A stretch of DNA of 64,000 nt from Variovorax boronicumulans (GTDB lineage Bacteria > Pseudomonadota > Gammaproteobacteria > Burkholderiales > Burkholderiaceae_C), in the NCBI RefSeq assembly GCF_007677875.1, contig NZ_VEDO01000003.1:62001-126000 (forward strand), in the 5' to 3' direction. Below the pieces are notes generated by a model that saw nothing but the letters and a program-made list of their open reading frames with translations, searched no databases and was not told the DNA's origin. Shown in pieces: positions 30,147 to 38,125 of this stretch. Both the position numbers and the translations under genes were made by a program. Position 1 is the stretch's first letter. Every line of letters starts with the position of its first letter.

Positions 30147-31160
30147 ATGCAGCCAAGCCGACACGCCATGGATGCCATCTACTGCGTCCGCCACAGCGCC
30201 GACGTGGACGAGCATGCCGGCCATCTGTCCTCCTGGCGCCAGGAGTACGACCAGTTGTCGTGCGGCCCCTTCACCGGAACGGTGCGCGAGCTCTGGTTGC
30301 ATGCGCCGCGCCTGCAGGTGTTCCACGAGTTCACGGACCAGCAGACCAGCCAGCGTTGCCGGCCATGGCCGGGATCGGTCTGGTTCGGCATTCCCGACGG
30401 CCTGGGCGAGGGCTCGCTGCACTTCTGCGGCCGGCTGCAACCCGGCGAACGGCCGCGCACCCTGATGGCCGCCCGGGCCGACGCCGGCTTCATGCTGCGC
30501 ACGCCGCAACGCTTCGGCATCTACGGCGTGGTGCTGGACGAAGACTGGCTGGCCGCGCGCAGCGATGCGCTGGGGCTGGAACCGCTGCTGCAGGGGAGGG
30601 CAGACGTCTGTGCGGCCACGCTGTCGCCGCACCGGCACGTGGCGCTGTGCCAGACCATCGAATCCATGCTGGCGCTGGGCGCCAGCGACGAGGCGGCTCA
30701 GCCCTGGGGCCTGCGCGCCATGCACATCCTGGGCGGGCAACTGCTGCAACTGCTGGCCCGGTGCGGCGACGACGCCGCCATGCAAGGCCCGCCGGCCGGC
30801 GCGCAGCGGCGGCTGGCCCAGGTCATGGCCGCGCGCGACATGGCGGCCGACCCGTTCAACCACCTGCTGTCGGTGCAGGACCTGTGCGCGCGGCTGAACC
30901 TGACGCCGCGCACGCTGCACAACCGCTTCCTCGGCAGCGTGGGCGTCCCGCCGGCGGAGTTCCTGCGCTCGGTGCGGCTCAATGCCTGCCGGCGCCGGCT
31001 GCGCGGCACGTGCGCCGAGCAACTGCATGTGCAGGACGTGGCGGCGCAGTGGGGCTTCTTCCACATGGGCCGCTTCGCGCAGGCCTACAAGGAGCTGTTC
31101 GGCGAGCTGCCCTCGCAGACGCTGCGGCTGTCGCGCCAGGCCGCGCCGCTCAGCGCGTGA
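30147..31160 (+). CDS. AraC family regulator (EutR-like) of ethanolamine use
   Basis: A 337-aa transcription factor with a two-helix AraC DNA-binding domain at the C-terminus: LSVQDLCARLNLTPRTLHNRF (first helix-turn-helix) and VQDVAAQWGFFHMGRFAQAYKELFG (second). The N-terminal 220 residues are a divergent sensing domain of the kind seen in EutR-type regulators. The ATG at 30147 has GGGAGAAG upstream, whereas the longer open frame lacks support. Divergent position makes it the likely activator of permease-eutB-eutC in response to ethanolamine and cobalamin, as EutR is in enterobacteria. Its 3' end overlaps the next minus-strand gene by 11 bases. Confidence 0.88.
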   Translation: MQPSRHAMDAIYCVRHSADVDEHAGHLSSWRQEYDQLSCGPFTGTVRELWLHAPRLQVFHEFTDQQTSQRCRPWPGSVWFGIPDGLGEGSLHFCGRLQPGERPRTLMAARADAGFMLRTPQRFGIYGVVLDEDWLAARSDALGLEPLLQGRADVCAATLSPHRHVALCQTIESMLALGASDEAAQPWGLRAMHILGGQLLQLLARCGDDAAMQGPPAGAQRRLAQVMAARDMAADPFNHLLSVQDLCARLNLTPRTLHNRFLGSVGVPPAEFLRSVRLNACRRRLRGTCAEQLHVQDVAAQWGFFHMGRFAQAYKELFGELPSQTLRLSRQAAPLSA

Positions 31161-31704
31161 CGAGCCGGTGCACCAGCTCGGCCGTGGAGCCGGCGCCGTA
31201 CTTGCGCATCACGCGTGCGCGGTAGATCTCCACCGTGCGGTGGCTGATGCCCAGCACGCGGCCGATCTCCTTGGCCGTGAGGCCCTGCATGACCTGGGCC
31301 GCGATCTCGCGCTCGCGCGGTGTCAGGCTGGCATGCACGCTGCGGCGCGCGCTCAGGTCCTCGAAGCTCCAGATGCCGGCCGCGTGCGGCGCCGTGCGGT
31401 CGAAGGCGCGGCCCGTCACATGGCACCAGAACGGCTCGCCCTTGAAACGGCCATCCACGCGCCGCATGATGCGGTCGTCGGCGTAGTGGCCCTTGGCGTT
31501 CATGATGGGCGTGATGCGCTCACCGGTGCGCTCGTACTCGTCGGCGCTGGGATAGAGCACGCGGAAGGACTGGCCCACGAGCTGTTCGCGCGCAGCGCCG
31601 AACATCTCGCACAGGTGGCGGTTGCAGTCCACAATCTGCCGCTCGCGCGATACCACCAGTCCGATGGGGGCCAGATCGAAGGCCAGCCGGTAGTCGATGT
31701 CCAT
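31150..31704 (-). CDS. PAS-LuxR transcriptional regulator of the CoA-transferase genes
   Basis: A 184-aa regulator with a PAS domain (about residues 5-115; DLAPIGLVVSRERQIVDCNRH, FRVLYPSADEYER) and a LuxR-type helix-turn-helix (LTPREREIAAQVMQGLTAKEIGRVLGISHRTVE). There is no receiver domain, so it likely senses a ligand directly through PAS. It is divergent from scoAB with a 76-base gap that holds a perfect inverted repeat, which makes it the probable direct regulator of those genes and possibly of itself. Confidence 0.9.
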   Translation of the reverse strand: MDIDYRLAFDLAPIGLVVSRERQIVDCNRHLCEMFGAAREQLVGQSFRVLYPSADEYERTGERITPIMNAKGHYADDRIMRRVDGRFKGEPFWCHVTGRAFDRTAPHAAGIWSFEDLSARRSVHASLTPREREIAAQVMQGLTAKEIGRVLGISHRTVEIYRARVMRKYGAGSTAELVHRLVTR

Positions 31705-31724
31705 CGGGATTCCCTGTAGGAAAA

Positions 31725-31746
31725 ACTACGTATCTCGCTACGTAGT
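31725..31746. promoter_or_regulatory. Operator palindrome between PAS-LuxR gene and scoAB
   Basis: ACTACGTA, six spacer bases (TCTCGC) and TACGTAGT form a perfect 8-6-8 inverted repeat. It lies 21 bases before the regulator ATG and 35 bases before the scoA GTG, where a LuxR-type dimer would be expected to bind. TAGTAT at its right edge could be the -10 of the scoAB promoter, which would put the site over the -35 region. Confidence 0.7.
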
Positions 31747-31780
31747 ATCTTCTGCCCATCCGAATCCCAAGGAGGCTCCC

Positions 31781-32578
31781 GTGAACAAAATCTATCCCTC
31801 CGCCGCCGCGGCGCTGAAGGGCATCGTGAAGGACGGCCAGCTGCTGGCCGTGGGCGGTTTCGGCCTGTGCGGCATCCCCGAGGCGCTGATCGATGCGCTC
31901 AAGGATTCCGGCGTGAAGAATCTGACCGTGATCTCCAACAACGCCGGTGTCGACGGCTTCGGCCTCGGAAAGCTGCTGGAGACGCGCCAGATCAGGAAGA
32001 TGATCGCCAGCTACGTGGGCGAGAACAAGGAGTTCGAGCGCCAGTACCTGGCGGGCGAACTCGAACTGGAATTCACGCCCCAGGGCACGCTGGCCGAGAA
32101 GCTGCGCGCCGGCGGCGCCGGCATCCCGGCCTTCTTCACCAAGACCGGTGTCGGCACCCAGGTGGCCGAGGGCAAGGAACTGCGCGAGTTCGACGGCGAG
32201 ACCTATGTGATGGAACGCGCGCTGGTGCCCGAGGTGGCGCTGGTCAAGGCCTATGCGGCCGACAAGTCGGGCAACCTGCAGTTCCGCCGCACGGCGCGCA
32301 ACTTCAACCCGGCCGCCGCGATGGCCGGCAAGATCTGCGTGGTCGAGGTCGAGAAGATCGTGGAGACCGGCGAGATGGACCCGGACGCCGTGCACCTGCC
32401 CGGCATCTACGTGCACCGCATCGTGCTGAACGCCACGCCCGAAAAGCGCATCGAGAAGCGCACCGTGCGCGCGGCCGCACCTGTCGACGTGGCGGCCGCC
32501 AAGGTCGAGGCCCAGGCCGTGATCGCCCAGGCCGCTGCCAGCGACGCACCTGTCAAGAACGAAAGCAAAGGAGCCTGA
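31781..32578 (+). CDS. scoA: 3-oxoacid CoA-transferase subunit A
   Basis: A 265-aa alpha subunit of a family I CoA-transferase. Landmarks are [19 protein letters not shown] (CoA-binding loop), [14 protein letters not shown] and [18 protein letters not shown]. The start is GTG at 31781, decided by AAGGAGG five bases upstream; no ATG fits. The C-terminal 30 residues are an Ala/Lys-rich tail beyond the usual family end. With ScoB it moves CoA from succinyl-CoA to a 3-oxoacid such as acetoacetate; the exact acid is inferred. Confidence 0.94.
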   Translation: MNKIYPSAAAALKGIVKDGQLLAVGGFGLCGIPEALIDALKDSGVKNLTVISNNAGVDGFGLGKLLETRQIRKMIASYVGENKEFERQYLAGELELEFTPQGTLAEKLRAGGAGIPAFFTKTGVGTQVAEGKELREFDGETYVMERALVPEVALVKAYAADKSGNLQFRRTARNFNPAAAMAGKICVVEVEKIVETGEMDPDAVHLPGIYVHRIVLNATPEKRIEKRTVRAAAPVDVAAAKVEAQAVIAQAAASDAPVKNESKGA

Positions 32579-32579
32579 G

Positions 32580-33218
32580 ATGCCGTGGACCCAAGACCAG
32601 ATGGCCGCACGCGCGGCGCAGGAGCTGGAAGACGGCTTCTACGTGAACCTGGGCATCGGCATCCCGACCCTGGTGGCCAACTTCGTGCCGGCCGACAAGG
32701 AGGTCTGGCTGCAGAGCGAGAACGGCATGATGGGCATCGGCCCGTTCCCGACCGAGGACGAGGTCGACGCCGACCTCATCAACGCCGGCAAGCAGACGGT
32801 GACCACGCTGCCGGGCACCTCGATTTTCGGCAGCCACGAGAGCTTCGCGATGATCCGCGGCGGCAAGATCAACCTGTCCATCCTGGGCGCGATGCAGGTC
32901 AGCGAGCAGGGCGACCTGGCCAACTGGATGATCCCGGGCAAGATGGTCAAGGGCATGGGCGGCGCCATGGACCTGGTGGCCGGCGTCAAGCGCGTGATCG
33001 TGCTGATGGAGCACGTCGCGAAGAAGAAGGACGGCACCGAGGACCTCAAGATCCTGCCCAAGTGCACCTTGCCGCTGACTGGCGTGGGCGTGGTCGACCG
33101 CATCATCACCGACCTGGCCGTTATGGACGTAACGCCCGAGGGCCTGAAGGTCGTGGAAATGGCGCCTGGGGTCACGCGCGAGTCGCTGCAGGCCAAGACC
33201 GGCGTCAAGCTCATCTGA
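32580..33218 (+). CDS. scoB: 3-oxoacid CoA-transferase subunit B
   Basis: A 212-aa beta subunit. The catalytic glutamate that forms the CoA thioester is Glu47 in [10 protein letters not shown], and [19 protein letters not shown] and [14 protein letters not shown] are conserved. The ATG at 32580 follows the scoA stop by one base, so the subunits are coupled. It is followed after three bases by tilS, which may be read on the same transcript. Confidence 0.95.
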   Translation: MPWTQDQMAARAAQELEDGFYVNLGIGIPTLVANFVPADKEVWLQSENGMMGIGPFPTEDEVDADLINAGKQTVTTLPGTSIFGSHESFAMIRGGKINLSILGAMQVSEQGDLANWMIPGKMVKGMGGAMDLVAGVKRVIVLMEHVAKKKDGTEDLKILPKCTLPLTGVGVVDRIITDLAVMDVTPEGLKVVEMAPGVTRESLQAKTGVKLI

Positions 33219-33221
33219 ACC

Positions 33222-34175
33222 TTGTTCACCGAGGCGATCGCCGCCTTCGCGCCGCGCCTGCCGCTGGCCGTGGCCTACAGCGGCGGCGCCGATTCCTCGG
33301 CCCTGTTGCGCGCCTGCGCGGCGCGCTGGCCCGGCCAGGTGCATGCGGTGCATGTGCACCATGGTCTGCAGGCCGCGGCCGACCATTTCGAAGCCCATTG
33401 CCGCAGCACCTGCGCTGCGCTCGGCGTGCCGCTGGTGGTCGCCCACGTACTGGCGCGCCACGCACGCGGGCAGAGCCCCGAAGACGCGGCGCGCCGCGCG
33501 CGCTACGCGGCCATCGCCAAGGTGGCGCTGCGCGACTGGGGCGACGGCGGCCCGCGCGATGTGGCGCTGGCCCAGCATGCCGACGACCAGGTCGAGACCA
33601 TCGTGCTGGCGCTGTCGCGCGGCGCCGGTCTGCCAGGCCTGGCGGCCATGCCGGCGCAGTGGGAGCAGGGCGGGCTGCGCTTTCACCGGCCGCTGCTGCA
33701 GGTGCCGGGCGCGGCCCTGCGCGGTTGGCTGGCGGGGCAGGGCGCGGCCTGGATCGAAGACCCGAGCAATGCCGACACGGCTTACTTGCGCAACGGCATC
33801 CGCGCCGAACTGCTGCCGGTGCTGCAGCGGCTGTTCCCCGCCTTTCGCAGCACCTTCGCGCGCAGCGCCGCCCACGCGGCCGAAGCCCAGCAACTGCTGC
33901 GTGGCCTGGCCGAACAGGACCTGCAGGCCACCGGCATCCCGCCCGCCATTGCGGCCATGCAGGTTTTGCCGCGCGCGCGGCAGGCCAATGCATTGCGCCA
34001 CTGGCTGGCCGAGGCTCACGGCACGGCGCCCAGTGCCGTCCAACTGACTGAATTGCTGGACCAGATCGACGCCTGCCGCACGCGCGGCCACCGCCTGCAC
34101 CTCAAGGTGGGAGCCGGTTTCGTGCGGCGCAGCGGCGCGTTGCTCGATTGGTACAATCCCGCGCTTTCGAGTTGA
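33222..34175 (+). CDS. tilS: tRNA(Ile)-lysidine synthase
   Basis: A 317-aa TilS that makes lysidine at the wobble C of tRNA-Ile(CAU) using ATP and lysine. The PP-loop is AYSGGADSSALLRA (about residues 18-31), followed by HVHHGLQ and QHADDQVETIVLALSRGAG. It is the short form lacking the C-terminal domain of the E. coli enzyme. The only start that fits is TTG at 33222, three bases after the scoB stop. It precedes lysC by 63 bases, so shared transcription with either neighbour is possible. Confidence 0.95.
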   Translation: MFTEAIAAFAPRLPLAVAYSGGADSSALLRACAARWPGQVHAVHVHHGLQAAADHFEAHCRSTCAALGVPLVVAHVLARHARGQSPEDAARRARYAAIAKVALRDWGDGGPRDVALAQHADDQVETIVLALSRGAGLPGLAAMPAQWEQGGLRFHRPLLQVPGAALRGWLAGQGAAWIEDPSNADTAYLRNGIRAELLPVLQRLFPAFRSTFARSAAHAAEAQQLLRGLAEQDLQATGIPPAIAAMQVLPRARQANALRHWLAEAHGTAPSAVQLTELLDQIDACRTRGHRLHLKVGAGFVRRSGALLDWYNPALSS

Positions 34176-34238
34176 CACACCGCAGGAGCGTCGCCGGCCG
34201 ACAGCCGAGCCCGGGCAAGCCGCTACCTGCCACTATCC

Positions 34239-35510
34239 ATGGCACTCATCGTTCATAAATACGGCGGCACGTCGATGGGCTCGACCGAGCGCATCCGCAA
34301 CGTTGCCAAGCGCGTGGCCAAGTGGGCCCGCGCCGGTCACCAGATGGTGGTGGTCCCCAGCGCCATGAGCGGGGAGACCAACCGCCTGCTGGGCCTGGCC
34401 AAGGAGCTGGCACCGTCCAAGACCAGCGCCGCCTACAACCGCGAACTCGACATGCTGGCCGCCACGGGCGAGCAGGCTTCGTCGGCGCTGCTGGCGATCG
34501 CGCTGCAGGCCGAGGGCATGGAGTCGGTCAGCTACGCTGGCTGGCAGGTGCCGATCCGTACCAACAGCGCCTACACCAAGGCCCGCATCGAATCCATCGA
34601 GGACGAGCGCGTGCGCGCCGACCTCAAGGCCGGCAAGGTCGTCATCGTGACGGGCTTTCAGGGCGTGGACGAGGACGACAACATCACCACGCTGGGCCGC
34701 GGCGGCAGCGACACTTCGGCGGTGGCCGTGGCCGCAGCGCTGAAAGCGTCCGAGTGCCTGATCTACACCGACGTGGACGGGGTCTACACCACCGACCCGC
34801 GCGTCGTGCCCGAGGCGCGCCGCCTGCAGACCGTCAGCTTCGAGGAGATGCTGGAGATGGCCTCCATGGGCTCCAAGGTACTGCAGATCCGCTCCGTGGA
34901 ATTCGCCGGCAAGTACAAGGTGCCGCTGCGCGTGCTGTCCAGCTTCACGCCCTGGGACATCGACCTGGACGAGGAAGCCAAGTCGGGCACGCTTATCACT
35001 TTCGAGGAAGACGAGCAAATGGAACAAGCCATCGTGTCGGGCATCGCGTTCAACCGCGACGAAGCCAAGATCTCCATCCTGGGTGTGCCGGACAAGCCGG
35101 GCATCGCTTACCAGATCCTGGGCGCCGTGGCCGACGCCAACATCGAGGTCGACGTCATCATCCAGAACGTGAGCAAGGACGGCCGGACCGACTTCAGCTT
35201 CACCGTTCACCGCAACGACTATGCCAAGACGATCGATCTGCTCAAGGAGAAGGTCCTGCCGGGCCTCGGTGCGCAGGAGGTCGTGGGCGACGCCAAGATC
35301 TGCAAGGTCAGCATCGTCGGCATCGGCATGCGCAGCCATGTGGGCGTGGCCAGCAAGATGTTCCGCTGCCTGTCGGAAGAGGGCATCAACATCCAGATGA
35401 TCTCCACCAGCGAGATCAAGACCTCGGTCGTGCTGGACGAGAAGTACATGGAACTCGCGGTGCGCGCATTGCACCGTGTTTTCGATCTGGATCAGCCTGC
35501 CGCGGCCTGA
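34239..35510 (+). CDS. lysC: Aspartate kinase
   Basis: A 423-aa aspartokinase, the first step of the lysine, threonine, methionine and diaminopimelate pathway. The kinase domain opens with VHKYGGTSMGSTERIRNVA and holds GRGGSDTSAVAVAAAL; two C-terminal ACT domains (about 270-420; LGVPDKPGIAYQILGAVADAN and VSIVGIGMRSHVGVASKMF) are expected to bind lysine and threonine for feedback. The ATG matches the usual family start. An internal ATG near residue 260 could give the separate small subunit seen in some species. Confidence 0.97.
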   Translation: MALIVHKYGGTSMGSTERIRNVAKRVAKWARAGHQMVVVPSAMSGETNRLLGLAKELAPSKTSAAYNRELDMLAATGEQASSALLAIALQAEGMESVSYAGWQVPIRTNSAYTKARIESIEDERVRADLKAGKVVIVTGFQGVDEDDNITTLGRGGSDTSAVAVAAALKASECLIYTDVDGVYTTDPRVVPEARRLQTVSFEEMLEMASMGSKVLQIRSVEFAGKYKVPLRVLSSFTPWDIDLDEEAKSGTLITFEEDEQMEQAIVSGIAFNRDEAKISILGVPDKPGIAYQILGAVADANIEVDVIIQNVSKDGRTDFSFTVHRNDYAKTIDLLKEKVLPGLGAQEVVGDAKICKVSIVGIGMRSHVGVASKMFRCLSEEGINIQMISTSEIKTSVVLDEKYMELAVRALHRVFDLDQPAAA

Positions 35511-35548
35511 TTCGCCTCAAATCCGTGCCATAATGCGCGGGTTTTCCA

Positions 35549-35641
35549 GGAAACGTGACCGAGTGGCCGAAGGTGCTCCCCTGCTAAGGGAGTATGGGGT
35601 GTAGAGCCTCATCGAGGGTTCGAATCCCTCCGTTTCCGCCA
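35549..35641 (+). tRNA. tRNA-Ser(GCU)
   Basis: A 93-base class II tRNA with CCA encoded. The acceptor strands GGAAACG and CGTTTCC pair, the anticodon loop CTGCTAA holds GCT (35583-35585), a long variable arm follows, and the T arm contains GGTTCGAATCC. The encoded CCA ends at 35641. Confidence 0.96.
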
Positions 35642-35650
35642 AGACAAAAA

Positions 35651-35683
35651 GCCCCAAGTGATGAATGCACTTGGGGCTTTTTC
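35651..35683. terminator. Intrinsic terminator after tRNA-Ser
   Basis: GCCCCAAGTG (35651-35660) pairs perfectly with CACTTGGGGC (35668-35677) and is followed by TTTTTC; five A residues precede the stem, so it can act in both directions. It ends the tRNA-Ser transcript. Confidence 0.92.
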
Positions 35684-35852
35684 TTTGGTCTTGTGCGCAT
35701 CGGCCAGGTCCATGCGGATGCGGCATGGTTGGCACGCAAGCGCGCAGCGCCCCGCTTCAATCAAATCAGGAGACGGCCGGATCGGTTCAAGATTTCGTTG
35801 CGATGCGCGACGATTGTCGGCACGCTGGCGCGCTGGCAGGCGGCGCGTGTGT

Positions 35853-35869
35853 TGGAGCGGTGAAGGGAA
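35853..35869. repeat. Left attachment site copy (attL)
   Basis: TGGAGCGGTGAAGGGAA matches the 3' end of tRNA-Gly at 51087-51104 (TGGAGCGGGTGAAGGGAA) except for one missing G. It lies outside any gene and in the direct orientation expected for an integration duplication. Confidence 0.65.
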
Positions 35870-35921
35870 GCTAACTGTGGCTTGGAAGCCGCATGGATGC
35901 TAGATGTGGCACGAGCGGGGA

Positions 35922-35947
35922 GGGTTCTTGCCCCCATTTGTGCCCCC
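35922..35947. repeat. Left copy of 26-bp end repeat (candidate integrase arm site)
   Basis: This 26-base segment contains CCCCCATTTGTGCCCCC and matches a segment at 50947-50972 in 22 of 26 positions, same orientation. Each copy is a short distance inside its att core, as arm-type integrase sites are. A shorter third match (GGTCTTGCCCCCA) follows at 35963-35975. Confidence 0.65.
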
Positions 35948-35959
35948 ATCGTTGAGATG

Positions 35960-36217
35960 CTAGGTCTTGCCCCCAACCAGCAGCCGCGTGGCCTGCTCCA
36001 GCTGATAGGCGTGGTCCTGCATCAGCAGCGCCAGATCCTCCAGATAAGAGAACTCCGGCCCCGTCGGGCCCGTGTCAATCAGGTGTGGCATGATGGCCGT
36101 CAGACTGGCCATCAGTCCCGTGCGCTCCATGACGAACTGTTCCAGCTCCCTGCGGGTCTGAAACACGACAGTGCCGGGCGCATTGCGGACGATCGATGCG
36201 AAGGGCGCGGCGCTCAT
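35960..36217 (-). CDS. Hypothetical island protein, 85 aa
   Basis: I do not recognise a family. The 85-residue protein is acidic-neutral with a helical centre (RRELEQFVMERTGLMASLTAIMPHLID) and ends in QLEQATRLLVGGKT. Its ATG overlaps the stop of the upstream 114-aa gene (ATGA), so the two are translated together. The 3' end overlaps a partial copy of the end repeat. Good third-position GC and the coupling support it as a real gene. Confidence 0.65.
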   Translation of the reverse strand: MSAAPFASIVRNAPGTVVFQTRRELEQFVMERTGLMASLTAIMPHLIDTGPTGPEFSYLEDLALLMQDHAYQLEQATRLLVGGKT

Positions 36218-36558
36218 GCTGCACCTCCCAGCTCGCCGATGACCTCGATCAGACGCTCGCGCACCCGGCCAACAGCGGACTGCATGCCGTCGTCCAGGAT
36301 GTCGGGACTGCGGTAGCGGACGTCATTCAGGCCCAGCGCCTCCGCCACCGATGGCGTGTTTTCGGCCACGAGCCGCACGCTCAGCAGGGTGCGCTGCGCG
36401 TCGGAGATCCAGCCCAGCAGGTCGATGTACTCGACGGCCTCTGTGGCGAGCAGGCGGCGCTCGCCTGGCGTCGGGCCTGCCTTTGCCGGTGCTGGGGCCT
36501 TTCCAGCGGATTGCGGATGCGTGGGTGCCCCTGCGGGCCCTATGATGCGGGTAGCCAT
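36214..36558 (-). CDS. Hypothetical island protein, 114 aa
   Basis: An unrecognised 114-aa protein. The N-terminal 35 residues are Pro/Ala-rich and probably disordered; the rest looks helical (LLATEAVEYIDLLGWISDAQRTLL, ending RVRERLIEVIGELGGAA). The ATG at 36558 has GGAGGA nine bases upstream and is preceded by a strong stem-loop at 36596-36629. Coupled by ATGA to the 85-aa gene downstream. Confidence 0.6.
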   Translation of the reverse strand: MATRIIGPAGAPTHPQSAGKAPAPAKAGPTPGERRLLATEAVEYIDLLGWISDAQRTLLSVRLVAENTPSVAEALGLNDVRYRSPDILDDGMQSAVGRVRERLIEVIGELGGAA

Positions 36559-36595
36559 GGTGTGCGGTCCTCCAAGACGTTGCACGTTGTGGTGA

Positions 36596-36637
36596 GAGCC
36601 CGCGTTGGATTGCCGTCCTTCGCGGGCTCGCCTTTTT
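36596..36637. promoter_or_regulatory. Stem-loop in leader of the 114-aa gene
   Basis: GAGCCCGCG (36596-36604) pairs with CGCGGGCTC (36621-36629) around a 16-base loop. On the plus strand GCC and five T residues follow, so it reads as a terminator in that direction although no plus-strand gene ends here; on the minus strand it is a leader hairpin 38 bases before the 114-aa gene. Confidence 0.5.
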
Positions 36638-36690
36638 GCCTCAGATCCCGATGTCCGCATTCGGACCTCGGCCGCGCTGAGGCTCCGCGG

Positions 36691-36882
36691 TCATTCCTTC
36701 GGCGTCGGCACCTTTGCCTTGTCGATCTTGTCGCGCACCCAAGGCGCGCCGCCCAACTGCTGCAGCTTTGCTTTCTGCGCGGGGCGCATGTTCACGACTA
36801 CCGGGACCATGGCCTCTCCTTCCGGGAGCGGTTTGCGGCCGCTTCCAGGCCTGGAGCCACCGCGCGTTTTCTCATCAGTCAT
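36691..36882 (-). CDS. Small basic AT-hook-like island protein, 63 aa
   Basis: A 63-aa basic protein with an N-terminal GGSRPGSGRKPLPEG segment resembling an AT-hook, then a short MVPVVVNMRPAQKAKLQQLG region like a beta-strand plus helix of ribbon-helix-helix proteins. Such small proteins are common in phages and islands as DNA-binding factors. It is divergent from the BRCT gene at 36996, and a perfect 13-base palindrome sits four bases before its ATG, suggesting autoregulation. Function is inference. Confidence 0.65.
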   Translation of the reverse strand: MTDEKTRGGSRPGSGRKPLPEGEAMVPVVVNMRPAQKAKLQQLGGAPWVRDKIDKAKVPTPKE

Positions 36883-36885
36883 GAT

Positions 36886-36898
36886 GATTAGTCTAATC
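36886..36898. promoter_or_regulatory. Palindrome GATTAGTCTAATC in divergent gap
   Basis: A perfect 6-1-6 inverted repeat three bases upstream of the 63-aa gene start, in the 113-base gap divergent from the BRCT gene. It is a good candidate operator for the 63-aa DNA-binding protein or another island regulator. Confidence 0.5.
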
Positions 36899-36995
36899 CC
36901 TTTTTCAAATATTGCGAAGCTTTTCCGCAACCTTGGGGATGTTGCGCCCCTGCTAAGTCGTAACTGAAAGCTACGATGCCGCGAGGAGGTTTCTG

Positions 36996-37616
36996 ATGGA
37001 CGCAAGCGCGCTCTACACGCGGCAGGCCGCCGCATTCCGCAACGAGATGAGGCAGACCTGCGCAGCGCTGGTCGGCATCACGCAAGGCATCCTCGCCGAT
37101 GGTCAGCTACACGACCGCGAGGTCCACTTTTTGAACGATTGGCTGGCGCAGGCCGAGACTGTCTCGCTGCTGTGGCCGGGCTCCGTGATCCATGCTCAGG
37201 TGAAGCAAATCCTTGCTGACGGCGTCATCACGGCCGAGGAGCGACAGCACCTGACCAAGACGCTGGAGGCGCTGCTGGGTGGGGCGCTTGATGACCTTGC
37301 TACGGCGCCGCGGGTCACAACGCTGGCTTTTGATGATGCGCCGCAGATCGAGTACCGCGAGCGCTCCTTCTGCTTCACAGGCGACTTCGCTTTCGGGCCC
37401 CGCAGCGCCTGCGAGAAGGCCGTCGTGCTGCGCGGCGGGACTATTGCGAACGTGACCAAGAAATTGCACTACCTCGTGGTCGGCGGCCTGGGCAGCGCGG
37501 AGTGGAAACACGGCGTCTTCGGCACGAAAATCGAGAAGGCGATCGAGCACAAGCAAAGCGGCCTGCCTTTGAAGATCGTGCATGAGGACGCTTGGGCGTC
37601 TGCGCTCGGTGCATGA
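36996..37616 (+). CDS. BRCT domain protein with TerB-like N-terminus
   Basis: A 206-aa protein. Residues about 122-205 form a BRCT domain (RSFCFTGDFAFGPRSACEKA, GGTIANVTKKLHYLVVGGLG, KIEKAIEHKQSG, ending VHEDAW). Residues 20-95 are helical and acidic (GILADGQLHDREVHFLNDWL, ILADGVITAEERQHL), resembling TerB-type repeats. BRCT domains bind DNA ends or phosphoproteins. GAGGAGG precedes the ATG. The stop overlaps the ATG of the HEPN gene (ATGA), so they form a pair; a defence or nucleic-acid stress role is inferred, not shown. Confidence 0.85.
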   Translation: MDASALYTRQAAAFRNEMRQTCAALVGITQGILADGQLHDREVHFLNDWLAQAETVSLLWPGSVIHAQVKQILADGVITAEERQHLTKTLEALLGGALDDLATAPRVTTLAFDDAPQIEYRERSFCFTGDFAFGPRSACEKAVVLRGGTIANVTKKLHYLVVGGLGSAEWKHGVFGTKIEKAIEHKQSGLPLKIVHEDAWASALGA

Positions 37617-38097
37617 GGCGCCGCGTCAAGTCCGCCCCGGCGGGCAGCGAGCTCAAGCTGCTATTGGCCGCACATCAGTTCTACCTGGCCGCGGAACTCT
37701 GCGACCGCCGGTCCACGCCTGATGGATCTGCATGGCTGATCTACCCGGAGGTGGTGAATCGCGCCTTCGCTTGCGAACTCGCGCTCAAAGGCCTTATCGC
37801 CGGCCATTCCAAGGTGTTGGCCCATGGCCATGACCTCGAAGAACTCTTCCGCGAACTGCCATCGACCATCCAAGATCAGCTCCGGTGCCCGAAATTGCAG
37901 TCGCGTTGTTCGAGGAACGGCTTCACCAGGTGAAGGACACGTTCGAGTTGTGGCGCTATGCGCATGAGTGTGACTCTCTGTCAGTCAGCGTGCAGTTCCT
38001 TCGCAAGCTGGCGATAGCTTCAATTGAAACGCTGCACAGTCAAGCTGCACCTAGTTCCCTCATGTTGAAGAGCATGGAGCCACAGGAGTTCTTTTGA
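37613..38097 (+). pseudogene. HEPN-like domain protein, frameshifted
   Basis: The first frame gives a HEPN-like helical region (LLLAAHQFYLAAELC, VVNRAFACELALKGLIAG, LAHGHDLEELFRELP) and then loses sense near 37880. The frame starting VPEIAVALFEERLHQVKDTF continues the expected helices to 38097. One missing base near 37883-37885 explains the break; joined, the protein would be about 160 aa. HEPN proteins are often RNases of toxin or defence modules. It is translationally coupled to the BRCT gene. A programmed frameshift or sequencing error cannot be excluded. Confidence 0.65.
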
Positions 38098-38125
38098 ACA
38101 CGTGATCGGAGCGCGGTGGCCACCC

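Noticed and set aside
35549-35641. tRNA-Ser as the island insertion site
   Set aside because: No copy of its 3' end was found at the right boundary, whereas the tRNA-Gly 3' end recurs on the left next to integrase-type repeats.
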